This document shows, piece by piece, positions 1-7,595 of a stretch of DNA of 10,731 nucleotides. Each line of letters begins with the position of its first letter. Positions within the stretch are counted from its first letter, which is position 1. Made by a program: the position numbers and the translations under genes. Origin of the DNA: Candidatus Cloacimonadota bacterium (GTDB taxonomy: Bacteria > Cloacimonadota > Cloacimonadia > Cloacimonadales > TCS61); contig QMNP01000029.1 in assembly GCA_003647825.1 (NCBI GenBank), positions 1-10,731 on the forward strand, read 5' to 3'. A model generated the notes under the pieces. That model had not been told where the DNA came from. It did no database searches and worked only from the letters and a program-made list of their open reading frames with translations.

Positions 1-575
1 AATAGATCAATATAAGTCGTACCGATAATTGGATCACCGCCAATTCCGATAGCGGTTGTTATACCGAAACCAGCTTCTACAACCTGGTTTGCGGCTTCGT
101 AAGTTAAGGTTCCGGATTTGGAAATAACACCCACATTTCCTTTTTTAAAAACTGATCCCGGCATAATCCCGATCTTGGCTTCTTCGGCTGAAATAATTCC
201 TGGACAATTGGGACCAATGAGAGTTGCACCTTTTTTTTGCACAAGTTTCTTGGCTATCATCATATCTGCTGCTGGAATACCTTCTGTAATACAGACAATA
301 ACTTTGATTCCCGCTTCGGCAGCTTCCATCACTGCATCTGCAGAAAATGCCGGAGGTACAAAAATAATACTCGTGTTTGCCTGCACTTTTTCCACCGCTT
401 CAGACACTGTATTAAAAACAGGTTTTCCCAAATGGATCTGTCCGCCTTTTCCCGGTGTTACTCCTGCAACTATATTTGTGCCGTATTCAAGGCATTGTTG
501 CGAATGGAAAGTTCCTTCTTTTCCTGTGAAACCCTGCACGACAACTCTGGAATTTTTATCTACTAAAATACTCAT
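1..575 (-). CDS. sucD: Succinyl-CoA synthetase (ADP-forming) alpha subunit, 3' end cut by window edge
   Basis: This is the alpha subunit of succinyl-CoA synthetase, which with SucC interconverts succinyl-CoA + ADP + Pi and succinate + ATP + CoA in the cytoplasm. The first 191 residues are present. They follow the classic family closely: an MSILVDKNSRVVVQGFTGKE start, the CoA-binding Rossmann domain with TPGKGG at residues 40-45, ITEGIP at 96-101, GPNCPG at 121-126 and SKSGTLTYE at 152-160. Families of this type run to about 290 residues, so roughly 100 are missing, including the region with the phosphorylated histidine (about residue 246 in E. coli). Its ATG lies two bases after the sucC stop, and the ribosome binding site AGGGGAG sits inside the end of sucC, so the two subunits should be co-translated. 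Read directly from the reverse strand; the identification is secure. Confidence 0.96.
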   Translation of the reverse strand, partial: MSILVDKNSRVVVQGFTGKEGTFHSQQCLEYGTNIVAGVTPGKGGQIHLGKPVFNTVSEAVEKVQANTSIIFVPPAFSADAVMEAAEAGIKVIVCITEGIPAADMMIAKKLVQKKGATLIGPNCPGIISAEEAKIGIMPGSVFKKGNVGVISKSGTLTYEAANQVVEAGFGITTAIGIGGDPIIGTTYIDL

Positions 576-577
576 GA

Positions 578-1747
578 TCACACTCCCCTGGCAGCATTCA
601 CAGCTTTTGCAGCACCATCCGCCAGATCGGTTACTGTGATGATATTTTCAATATTTGCAGCTTTCAAAATAACTGCTGCTTCGGCAGAATTAGTACCATC
701 CAAACGAACAATCAGCGGAACTTTCACTTCTGTTTTTTCAGTAGCTTCCAAAATGCCGTTGGCAATTCTATCACAACGTACGATCCCACCGAAAATATTC
801 ACGAAAATTGATTTCACATTCGAGTCTCGTAGAATTATTTCAAAACCTTTTGCAACAGTTTCCGCACTGGCCGCACCTCCAACATCCAGAAAGTTGGCCG
901 GTTCACCACCTTTGAGTTTTATAATATCCATGGTTGACATTGCCAGTCCCGCACCATTGACCATGCAGCCAACGTTGCCTTCTAATTTTATATAATTCAA
1001 ACCATATTTTCCTGCTTCCAGTTCGGTTGGTTCTTCTTCATCGAAATCACGCATTTCCTTGATGTAGGGATGGCGATAAAGAGCACTATTATCGAATCCC
1101 ATTTTGGCATCCAGGGCAATAAACGTATCATCTCCTTTCAAAACTAACGGATTAATCTCGATAAGGCTGGCATCATTTTGGGAATAAACTTCGTAAAGAG
1201 CTTTGGCGAATTTTCCAAACGGTCTCATTTGCTCTTTTGTAAGCTGCAAGCCAAAAGCCAGTTTTCTGGCATGGAACGGTTGAAAACCAATAAGTGGATC
1301 GATAGCTACTTTGATGATCTTTTCAGGAGATTCAGCAGCGACTTTTTCGATTTCCATTCCACCTTCTGTAGAAGCCATCATCACAGGCATTTCGCTAGTT
1401 CTGTCCAGTACAATTCCCAGATAATATTCTTTGGCTATGTCCACTCCACCTTCGATGTAAACTTTTTTCACCAGTTTTCCTGCCGGTCCTGTCTGATGGG
1501 TAACAAGTGTCATTCCCAGAATTTCGGATGCATATTCATCTACTTCATCCAGGCTTTTAGCCAGTTTCACTCCGCCGCCTTTGCCACGTCCACCTGCATG
1601 GATCTGCGCTTTTACTGCCCAGATATTTCCACCAATTTCCTCTGCTGCAGCTCTGGCATCTTCTGCTTTTTCGATCATTTTCCCTTTGGGAATGGGAACT
1701 CCATATTTGGCAAAAATCTGTTTTGCCTGATATTCATGTATATTCAT
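578..1747 (-). CDS. sucC: Succinyl-CoA synthetase (ADP-forming) beta subunit
   Basis: This is the nucleotide-binding beta subunit of succinyl-CoA synthetase, 389 residues against 388 in E. coli. It has an N-terminal ATP-grasp domain beginning MNIHEYQAKQIF, the nucleotide loop AGGRGKGGGVK at residues 51-61, metal-binding N199 in EINPL and D213 in ALDAK, and a C-terminal ligase domain with GGAAS at 290-294 and GGIVRCDRIANGI at 320-332. All expected active-site landmarks are intact. The ATG is preceded by a perfect AAAAGGAGG ribosome binding site at 1752-1760, which touches the stop codon of the upstream flavoprotein gene. That spacing implies one transcript carrying the fumarate reductase subunits and SucCD, so succinate made by the synthetase and its oxidation or formation by the reductase are co-expressed. 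The ADP/GDP preference cannot be read from the sequence. Confidence 0.97.
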   Translation of the reverse strand: MNIHEYQAKQIFAKYGVPIPKGKMIEKAEDARAAAEEIGGNIWAVKAQIHAGGRGKGGGVKLAKSLDEVDEYASEILGMTLVTHQTGPAGKLVKKVYIEGGVDIAKEYYLGIVLDRTSEMPVMMASTEGGMEIEKVAAESPEKIIKVAIDPLIGFQPFHARKLAFGLQLTKEQMRPFGKFAKALYEVYSQNDASLIEINPLVLKGDDTFIALDAKMGFDNSALYRHPYIKEMRDFDEEEPTELEAGKYGLNYIKLEGNVGCMVNGAGLAMSTMDIIKLKGGEPANFLDVGGAASAETVAKGFEIILRDSNVKSIFVNIFGGIVRCDRIANGILEATEKTEVKVPLIVRLDGTNSAEAAVILKAANIENIITVTDLADGAAKAVNAARGV

Positions 1748-1759
1748 CGAACCTCCTTT

Positions 1760-3430
1760 TTAGAACAACGTTCCCTGAAACTCAGATGAAAGCTGCTTAG
1801 CCTTAACATGATCGGGAATATAATCCGGAAGCACGATCGGAGCTATACGTTTTTTATCTACACCAATTGAATCGACTTCTTTAATATATTTTTCCACGTG
1901 CTCTAAACTCAGTTTTCCAAGTTGAACACCTTTTTTTACTTTAGCTGCTGCATTCTTACCAGCTCTGCGGCCAAATACAATAATATCCAATTGGGAATTT
2001 CCCATTAATCTGTTACGTCCGTGCACGCCTCCAGAAGATTCACCCGCTACAAATAAACCCGAAATAGAAGTTTCTGATGCAGCATTTATTTCTAATCCAC
2101 CGTTTTGATAATGCAGAGTTGGATAAACCAGCATCGGATATTCACGTATATCAATATCAAATCTATGATATTGTCTAAGCATAGCCGGCAGATTCTTTTC
2201 TATAGTTCCCTCACCACTTAACTCTTCAATAAGGGGAGTATCAAGCCAGATCCCCTTCAGACCGGAAGGAGTAGTTACTCCCAGATCATTCTCACATTCA
2301 CGAATAAACGCAGAAGCTTCGATGTCCCTCGGCTCCAAAGGATATACAAACAATTCACCCTCACTGTTTACCGGTTGTGCGCCAAGTCCTCTGATCTTTT
2401 CCGTACATAAAAATCCAACAATTTGCTCTGGAAATACAGCTCCAGTGGGGTGATATTGTACAGAATCCATATACAATAAGTTAGCACCTGCACGATAACC
2501 AATAACCAGGCCGTCGGCAGTTGCACCATAATGGTTTGTAGTTTCAAAATTACGTATATGAAGGCGTCCAAATCCCCCGGTAGCGATGATAACAGTTTTT
2601 GCTTTAACAATTGAATATTGTTTACTTTCTAAATGATAAATAATAGCTCCGGCGCATTGTCCTTTGTCATCCAGAATCAATTCGGTAGCCGCAGTATATT
2701 CTATATACTTGATCTTATCAGGATGGTTATAAACTTCATCTCTTAAAACACGACAGATTCCAGCACCAGTATAATCTCTGGTAGAGTGCATTCTATTACG
2801 GCAGGTTCCTCCACCGGATTTTACCATCATCGAGCCATCAGGATTTTTATCGAACATTACACCCAGATCTTCTAACCATTTTATGGAAGGAGGTGCATCC
2901 ATCACAAGTGCTTCCACCAGTTCTGGTTTATTATCAAAATGACCACCACCAATTACATCAAGGTAGTGTAGCACTGGAGTATCATCGGATTGATCAGCAG
3001 CTTGAATACCACCTTGAGCCATCATTGAATTTGAATCTCCCAATCGTAACTTTGTTATCAGCAGAACATCTGCATCGGCATTACTGGCTTCTATAGCAGC
3101 AGAAAGACCGGCAGAACCGGCGCCAATTATTAAAACATCGGTTTCAAAATCCACTTTATTTAAATCGAAAATTTCGGGATAATCCCGTGGATATGATTCC
3201 ATGATATCTACTACTTCATTAATGATCTTATCACCTTTATTGGGTCCGATCCTTAATTCTCGTAGTGCATCATCTTTGTAATCGGGATGATAATTATTCA
3301 GAATGTCTTCTCTTTCCTGTTCACTCATCCCGGGAAAAACTTTCTTTCCGAATTTTTTAGCAAGTTCTAATCTTTTTGGACGTGTTTGTTCTACTTTTTT
3401 AATTGATTCCATCATATATTCTGGATACAT
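1760..3430 (-). CDS. Fumarate reductase/succinate dehydrogenase-type flavoprotein (TfrA/SdhA/FrdA-like, non-covalent FAD predicted)
   Basis: A 556-residue FAD subunit that should interconvert succinate and fumarate. After an N-terminal extension of about 95 residues comes the FAD-binding Rossmann motif DVLIIGAGSAG (98-108), then MMAQGGIQAA (136-145). The catalytic residues of E. coli FrdA have counterparts: H327 in YHPTG, E344 in CTEKIRG, R368 in EPRD, H440 in PTLHYQNGG and R474 in HGRNRL. The histidine that covalently holds FAD in SdhA/FrdA is replaced by N134 in GDSNSMMAQGG, which resembles L-aspartate oxidase and the soluble thiol:fumarate reductase subunit TfrA, so FAD is predicted to be non-covalent. 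The partner iron-sulfur gene lies 12 bp upstream and sucC follows directly. L-aspartate oxidase (NadB) is the main alternative and a likely automatic misannotation, but the dedicated iron-sulfur partner and SucCD context favour fumarate/succinate. The first ATG is chosen because CAGGAGCG lies at the right distance. Confidence 0.9.
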   Translation of the reverse strand: MYPEYMMESIKKVEQTRPKRLELAKKFGKKVFPGMSEQEREDILNNYHPDYKDDALRELRIGPNKGDKIINEVVDIMESYPRDYPEIFDLNKVDFETDVLIIGAGSAGLSAAIEASNADADVLLITKLRLGDSNSMMAQGGIQAADQSDDTPVLHYLDVIGGGHFDNKPELVEALVMDAPPSIKWLEDLGVMFDKNPDGSMMVKSGGGTCRNRMHSTRDYTGAGICRVLRDEVYNHPDKIKYIEYTAATELILDDKGQCAGAIIYHLESKQYSIVKAKTVIIATGGFGRLHIRNFETTNHYGATADGLVIGYRAGANLLYMDSVQYHPTGAVFPEQIVGFLCTEKIRGLGAQPVNSEGELFVYPLEPRDIEASAFIRECENDLGVTTPSGLKGIWLDTPLIEELSGEGTIEKNLPAMLRQYHRFDIDIREYPMLVYPTLHYQNGGLEINAASETSISGLFVAGESSGGVHGRNRLMGNSQLDIIVFGRRAGKNAAAKVKKGVQLGKLSLEHVEKYIKEVDSIGVDKKRIAPIVLPDYIPDHVKAKQLSSEFQGTLF

Positions 3431-3442
3431 AACTCGCTCCTG

Positions 3443-4129
3443 TTAAGAAATATTTATTTCACGGCTATAATACTTTTCTGAAAGCTTATCGCCGGGCATT
3501 TTCTTTAATTCATCAATTTCTTTATCGTATTTTCCTTCTTCTATCTCTTTCAATCTTATTTCCAATTCAGGACTATTTTTTGAGAGATATTTGCCATATA
3601 GACGACGAGCAAGAATTCCTGCATTATATTGTACGATTTCGGCAGGACAGCGTAGTGCGCATAGTCCACAACGAATGCAATCAAACGATAGATCTGCTGC
3701 TTTGGCAATATCGCCCCTGATAAGTGCTTGTACATAATCCATTACCTGAATATCCTGAGGACATGCCTTTGTACAGGTGTTGCAGGAGACACAACGGAAC
3801 ACACTTGGAAAGAGCTGCGTGAAAGTTCCAACATCCGGAGTCAGTTCATTCAAATCGTAAACTGGTTTTTCAGCCGGTACAAATGGTATCATAGCAATAG
3901 TCATTCCATCGGTCACTACCGTTTGGCAGGCTAATCCGCCTTTTAGTTTGTAATCACCTTTTTCTCTGTAAACCGTAGCACAAGCACCACAATAACCTTC
4001 TCTGCAACCCACACCGCGTTTCAGCTGAAATCCTGAATATTCGAAAGCCATCATTATGGTGTGCCCTTCCGGTACCTGGAACAGTTCACCACCTATGTAA
4101 ATATTTATCATTTCTCTTTGAATGCTCAT
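3443..4129 (-). CDS. Iron-sulfur subunit of fumarate reductase/succinate dehydrogenase (TfrB N-terminal/SdhB-like, one [2Fe-2S] and two [4Fe-4S] motifs)
   Basis: A 228-residue electron-transfer subunit for the following flavoprotein. The N-terminal half is a plant-type [2Fe-2S] domain with ligands C42, C47, C50 and C68 (GCREGYCGAC and LACQT). The second half carries two complete CxxCxxCxxxCP motifs: C113/C116/C119/C123 and C151/C154/C157/C161. Standard SdhB/FrdB has one [4Fe-4S] and one [3Fe-4S] centre next to the quinone site; here the last motif looks like a full [4Fe-4S] ligand set, as in HdrC or the middle part of TfrB. The C-terminal CCG domain of TfrB is absent. The tail (about 180-228) is charged and has no membrane segment. 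It is the first gene of its operon, with AAGGAGGAG about eight bases before the ATG, and no membrane-anchor gene lies beside it. The electron partner is unknown. Confidence 0.9.
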   Translation of the reverse strand: MSIQREMINIYIGGELFQVPEGHTIMMAFEYSGFQLKRGVGCREGYCGACATVYREKGDYKLKGGLACQTVVTDGMTIAMIPFVPAEKPVYDLNELTPDVGTFTQLFPSVFRCVSCNTCTKACPQDIQVMDYVQALIRGDIAKAADLSFDCIRCGLCALRCPAEIVQYNAGILARRLYGKYLSKNSPELEIRLKEIEEGKYDKEIDELKKMPGDKLSEKYYSREINIS

Positions 4130-4194
4130 TTGCTATTCTCCTCCTTAAGTTTTCACACTTTCTTTTGCTCTTTATTTACTTATTTTTTATAGAA

Positions 4195-4221
4195 ATTATA
4201 ACTTTTTATTACATCATGAAA
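4195..4221 (-). promoter_or_regulatory. Candidate promoter for the fumarate reductase-sucCD operon
   Basis: On the minus strand a perfect -10 hexamer TATAAT lies at 4195-4200, about 65 bases before the first start codon. The -35 side is weak: TTTCAT at 4216-4221 with a 15-bp spacer, or ATTTCA one base further with 16. It sits between the upstream terminator and the gene, where an operon promoter is expected. In DNA this AT-rich, a single good hexamer is limited evidence. Confidence 0.33.
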
Positions 4222-4286
4222 TTATTATCACTTAACCTTAGCAATTAAATATTTATAATATTTCATAGCATCAATTAACAGCCTAC

Positions 4287-4327
4287 AAAAAAAGCACTAC
4301 TGTAAATTTACAGTAGTGCTTTTTTTT
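4287..4327 (-). terminator. Perfect palindromic intrinsic terminator after mce, probably bidirectional
   Basis: A 40-bp perfect inverted repeat (4287-4326, centre between 4306 and 4307). Each arm reads A-tract, then GCACTACTGT, then AAA, with the complement opposite. The stem GCACTACTGTAA would close on a short AT loop and is flanked by seven A and eight T, so either strand gives a hairpin followed by a U-tract. On the minus strand it lies about 270 bases beyond the mce stop and separates the korDABC-mce operon from the fumarate reductase operon. No plus-strand gene approaches it, so the reverse activity may have no function here. Confidence 0.85.
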
Positions 4328-4598
4328 AATATCTTCTGTTTCTAATACTCATAAATAAATTAGTTCTTTGAAATATCATAAACTGAGATAAGACATTAAC
4401 ATCTACGAATACTATCAAAACAACTCCAATCAAACTGTTTTTGAATATTAAATCACTAATAATAATTTTCACTAATTCATTTTGACTCAAAGTGCAATTA
4501 ATGAGAAATTGTCAAATTAATATTATTAATTTTTACTTCTTCCTAATTAATATTTACAGTGTTAAATTCTGTAATTATATGTATCAATAACCACATCA

Positions 4599-5006
4599 TT
4601 AATACTTATGTTTTTCCTCACATAACTCCAACAGTATTCCGTGGGTAGATTTTGGATGCAAAAAGGCAATATCTGCATTATGTGCACCGGGGCGAGGAAC
4701 TTTATCAATAAGTCGAATTCCTTTACTCGCAACATCATCCAGCTTTTCAACCAGATTGTCGGTTGCCATAGCTAAATGGTGAATACCTTCACCTTTCTTT
4801 TCCAGATATTTTGCAACAGAACTGTCTTCAGATGTAGGTTCCAATAATTCTATGCGAACATCGCCAACAGGAATAAAGGCAACTTTTACTTTTTGCGATT
4901 CCACAACTTCGATCGATTCAATTTCCAAACCAAGTTTTTGATAGAATTTGGCTGCTTCTTCTATACTATGAACTGCTATACCAATATGACTTATCTTTTT
5001 CGGCAC
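4599..5006 (-). CDS. mce: Methylmalonyl-CoA epimerase
   Basis: A 135-residue vicinal-oxygen-chelate (glyoxalase) fold protein, predicted to interconvert (S)- and (R)-methylmalonyl-CoA between the carboxylating or transcarboxylating step and methylmalonyl-CoA mutase. The pattern is typical: KISHIGIAV at the N-terminus with metal ligand H7, RIELLEPTSEDSSVAKYLEKKGEGIHHLAM in the middle (quoted in part: E53 region and H76/H77) and GILLELCEE near the end with E127 as the last metal ligand. Length matches the family. The start is a GTG at 5004-5006, one base after the korC stop, with GGAG at 5013-5016; an ATG start is not available at the conserved N-terminus. It is the last gene of the korDABC operon, linking the C4-dicarboxyl-CoA branch to 2-oxoglutarate metabolism. 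The mutase is not in this window. Other VOC dioxygenase roles are less likely. Confidence 0.93.
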   Translation of the reverse strand: MPKKISHIGIAVHSIEEAAKFYQKLGLEIESIEVVESQKVKVAFIPVGDVRIELLEPTSEDSSVAKYLEKKGEGIHHLAMATDNLVEKLDDVASKGIRLIDKVPRPGAHNADIAFLHPKSTHGILLELCEEKHKY

Positions 5007-5007
5007 T

Positions 5008-5574
5008 TTAGGCTCCGTTATTTTTAATATCTACTTCAGCTAATTTGATTCCTAATTTTAAGGCTTTCATATTCATATCTTTGAATTGGGGTTTCATAGA
5101 GTTACCAACCGCAGTTTTTAAAGAATGTTCGGAAACTACTCCAGTGATCTTAACCAGAAAACCGAGCGATAAAATATTAGTTGGAAGTTCTGAACCTAAT
5201 TTCTTACGAGCAATTTCAGTGAAAGGATGTTCATATATTTCAGATTCCATTTTAGGGGTGTTCTTTACAATCGAGTTATCAATGATCAGAATACCTTCAT
5301 CTTTCAGATCAACCGCAAATTTATCGCAGGCTTCTTGTGTAAGAGCAAGTAGAACATCAAAATTTACAGCTTCGGGATAGTAGAATTCATCATTACTAAT
5401 TATTACATCTGCCCTACTGGCTCCACCGCGTGATTCCGGACCGTAACTTTGAGTTTGAGTTACATTTATTTTATCTATTACTGCAGCTCTTGCCAATATG
5501 ATCCCAGCTGTAATAAGCCCCTGACCACCACTACCGCTTAACCTGATCTCTTTTTTAAATTTTTTAGTTTTCAT
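5008..5574 (-). CDS. korC: 2-oxoglutarate:ferredoxin oxidoreductase, gamma subunit
   Basis: The gamma subunit (188 residues) of a four-subunit 2-oxoacid:ferredoxin oxidoreductase, in the family that binds part of the CoA substrate site. The family signature is clear: EIRLSGSGGQGLITAG at residues 9-24 and TQSYGPESRGGASRADVIIS at 41-60, followed by YYPEAVNFDVLLALTQEA. Its ATG overlaps the korB stop by one base (TAATG), which implies translational coupling, and mce starts one base after its stop. The subunit type is certain. The substrate is inferred: the delta-alpha-beta-gamma order and the neighbouring succinyl-CoA genes favour 2-oxoglutarate, while branched-chain 2-oxoacids (Vor type) remain possible. 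Confidence 0.93.
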   Translation of the reverse strand: MKTKKFKKEIRLSGSGGQGLITAGIILARAAVIDKINVTQTQSYGPESRGGASRADVIISNDEFYYPEAVNFDVLLALTQEACDKFAVDLKDEGILIIDNSIVKNTPKMESEIYEHPFTEIARKKLGSELPTNILSLGFLVKITGVVSEHSLKTAVGNSMKPQFKDMNMKALKLGIKLAEVDIKNNGA

Positions 5575-6413
5575 TATTCATCCTTTGGTTTTTGAAGTGA
5601 TTGAACAAGATCAGTATATGTCGCCGTAAATTCCGGTACTTGCTCTTCAACAAAAATTCCTCTGGGTATTTTATCTGCTTTTTCATCTTCAGAAAGTTCG
5701 TTATATTTTTTCTCCGTAATTACATTATCCTTCATATCTTTCAGCATATCAGCTGGAGATCCCTTTTTGTTTAATCTTCCAAAAATAACAGGGCAGGAAC
5801 TTACTATCTCGACAAGAGAAAAACCTTTATGCTCAAGAGCTTTACTGATAAACAATTTGGATTCTTGGGCATGATAAGCTGAAGTTCGGGCTACAAATGT
5901 AGCACCGGCTCCAATCGCAAGCTTACAGATATCAAATGTTCTGTCGATATTACCATAAGGTGCCGTTGTTGCTCTGGCTCCATCGGGAGTTGTAGGAGAA
6001 TACTGTCCGCCTGTCATTCCGTAGATATTATTATTTATCAGGATAACAGTTATATCGATATTTCTTCTGGCAGCATGAATAAAATGATTCCCACCTATAG
6101 CAGTGGCATCTCCATCACCGGTAACAACCACAACTTTCATTTCCGGTTTAAAGAATTTCACACCGGTTGCATAGGCAATTGCACGACCATGTAAACTATG
6201 AAGCGTATTGAAATCTACATAAACAGGCATGCGGCTGGAGCAGCCAATACCAGAAACCATCGCTACTTCATCTTTTTCGTAACCCAGTTCGGCAATAGCC
6301 CGAATTGTTGCACCCAATACAATACCATTACTGCAGCCAGGACACCAGACATGTGGAAACTTCTTATCATGTCGCAGATATTTATGAATTTGTTTTTGAG
6401 GTATATTGCTCAT
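5574..6413 (-). CDS. korB: 2-oxoglutarate:ferredoxin oxidoreductase, beta (TPP-binding) subunit
   Basis: The thiamine diphosphate-binding beta subunit, 279 residues, which decarboxylates the 2-oxoacid and passes electrons to an intrinsic [4Fe-4S] cluster. Visible landmarks are WCPGCSNG (C24 and C27), GIGCSSR (C58) and C207 in VSSCPV, which together match the four cluster cysteines of this family. The TPP motif begins GDGDATAIGGNH at residue 99 and ends with NNNIYGMTGGQ at 127-137. The ribosome binding site AAGGAGGT (6422-6429) sits inside the end of korA, and the start codon follows the korA stop by one base. Together with korA, korC and korD it would form the complete enzyme that makes succinyl-CoA, CO2 and reduced ferredoxin, or runs in reverse to fix CO2. 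Confidence 0.95.
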   Translation of the reverse strand: MSNIPQKQIHKYLRHDKKFPHVWCPGCSNGIVLGATIRAIAELGYEKDEVAMVSGIGCSSRMPVYVDFNTLHSLHGRAIAYATGVKFFKPEMKVVVVTGDGDATAIGGNHFIHAARRNIDITVILINNNIYGMTGGQYSPTTPDGARATTAPYGNIDRTFDICKLAIGAGATFVARTSAYHAQESKLFISKALEHKGFSLVEIVSSCPVIFGRLNKKGSPADMLKDMKDNVITEKKYNELSEDEKADKIPRGIFVEEQVPEFTATYTDLVQSLQKPKDE

Positions 6414-6414
6414 T

Positions 6415-7587
6415 TTACTTTACCTCCTTAATAACCTTCAGAATTTCTTCGGGATTTATCAACTCCCCGTTGTTTTTATTTAGACCAATGATATTCTTAG
6501 ATTTCCTGAGTTCATAACTCCAGATCGCCCCCATCACTCTTTTCATGGCTTTAGAAAGCTGCCCTTCATTAAGTTCAGGAACGATAATAGCTTTTTTATC
6601 ACACAGATATTTTTTTATTGCTTCATCTGGAAATGGCCAAATAGTTAAAGGTCTTAACATTCCAACTCTAATCCCTTTTTTTCTGGCCATCAGCACAGCT
6701 TCTTTTGCTGCTCTGGAAGTTATCCCAGCAGCGAAAATTGCAATTTTTGCATCCTCCATCATAAAGCTTTCTATCTGAATTATATCATCAATATTATGAC
6801 GTATCTTATTTCTTAATCTCTCCATCATCACAGCCGTTTCACTGGCTTTATTGGTTGGAAATCCCTTGGCATCATGAGCTAATCCTGTTACATGAAAACG
6901 ATAGCCTTCACCAAAGCTGGCAAGAGGCATAGGATATTTAGGATTCTCAGGATAATGTTTATACCACTCTGGTGGAATTGTTGGTTTTACCCTATCAACA
7001 ACCTTAATCGTTTTCAAGTTTGGAATCTCAATTCTTTCCCGCATATGCCCCAATACTTCATCTGACAATAATGTAACACATGTCCTATATTTCTCTGCCA
7101 GATTTACAGCTCTTATGGCAAGTTCATAACTTTCCATCACAGAGTTTGGATAAAGCGTAATTGAGGGTGCATCTCCATGCGTTCCCCAACGTGCCTGCAT
7201 AATATCTGCCTGTGAAGGTTTGGTAGGTAAGCCGGTACTGGGACCACCTCTCATCACATTCACCACCACACAGGGAGCTTCAACCATTTTAGCATAACCC
7301 ATTCCTTCAGCCATTAATGAGAAGCCTGGCCCACTAGTTGCTGTCATCGATTTCGCTCCGGCAAGTGAAGCACCTACAATAGCAGCCATACTAGATATTT
7401 CATCTTCCATCTGAATGAATTTTCTGCCCATTTTGGGCATTTCCACTGAACAGATCTCGGCAATTTCCGTAGAAGGTGTGATAGGATAACCTGCAAAGAA
7501 ATTGACTCCAGCTGCCAGTGCACCTCGAGCTATTGCTTCATTTCCCTGCATCAATACTGATTTTGTTTTTGTTTCATTCTTAGCCAT
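6415..7587 (-). CDS. korA: 2-oxoglutarate:ferredoxin oxidoreductase, alpha subunit
   Basis: The alpha subunit, 390 residues, supplies part of the active site at the interface with KorB. Key segments are GYPITPST at residues 33-40, QMEDEISSMAAIVGAS from 59 with the glutamates that contact TPP, TSGPGFSLM at 84-92, and RGGPSTGLPTKPSQAD at 113-128, all typical of 2-oxoglutarate-type alpha subunits. The C-terminal domain (about 270-390) holds the usual transketolase-C-like fold with IWPFPDE. A GGAGGA ribosome binding site at 7591-7596 overlaps the korD stop. The presence of all four subunits in one operon supports a functional enzyme. Discrimination from 2-oxoisovalerate oxidoreductase rests mainly on context, so the substrate call is less sure than the family. 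Confidence 0.94.
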   Translation of the reverse strand: MAKNETKTKSVLMQGNEAIARGALAAGVNFFAGYPITPSTEIAEICSVEMPKMGRKFIQMEDEISSMAAIVGASLAGAKSMTATSGPGFSLMAEGMGYAKMVEAPCVVVNVMRGGPSTGLPTKPSQADIMQARWGTHGDAPSITLYPNSVMESYELAIRAVNLAEKYRTCVTLLSDEVLGHMRERIEIPNLKTIKVVDRVKPTIPPEWYKHYPENPKYPMPLASFGEGYRFHVTGLAHDAKGFPTNKASETAVMMERLRNKIRHNIDDIIQIESFMMEDAKIAIFAAGITSRAAKEAVLMARKKGIRVGMLRPLTIWPFPDEAIKKYLCDKKAIIVPELNEGQLSKAMKRVMGAIWSYELRKSKNIIGLNKNNGELINPEEILKVIKEVK

Positions 7588-7595
7588 TTATCCTC

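Larger units (their letters stand above)
4130..4598. other. 469-bp non-coding region between two minus-strand operons
   Basis: This very AT-rich stretch has no credible gene. From left to right it holds the ribosome binding site of the iron-sulfur gene (4138-4146), a candidate -10 at 4195-4200, the palindromic terminator at 4287-4327, and then about 270 bases that would form the 3' untranslated region of the korDABC-mce transcript. That tail contains an AT-only dyad with 9-bp arms (4514-4522 and 4524-4532). I see no tRNA, riboswitch or small coding gene in it. Confidence 0.7.

Noticed and set aside
118..639. 173-residue plus-strand open frame over sucD
   Set aside because: It lies antisense to a textbook SucD sequence that matches the family residue by residue; the antisense product shows no recognisable family or ribosome binding site.
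1178..1789. 203-residue plus-strand open frame over sucC
   Set aside because: Antisense shadow of an intact SucC with all catalytic landmarks; the product is a biased mix of Phe, Ser, His and Cys.
4510..4515. Perfect -35 hexamer TTGACA on the minus strand
   Set aside because: No -10-like hexamer at 16-18 bp; it lies far from the next gene and before a strong terminator, so it would drive nothing.
4562..4750. 62-residue minus-strand open frame overlapping the end of mce
   Set aside because: Different frame of the mce 3' end; mce itself is a clear family match covering most of it.
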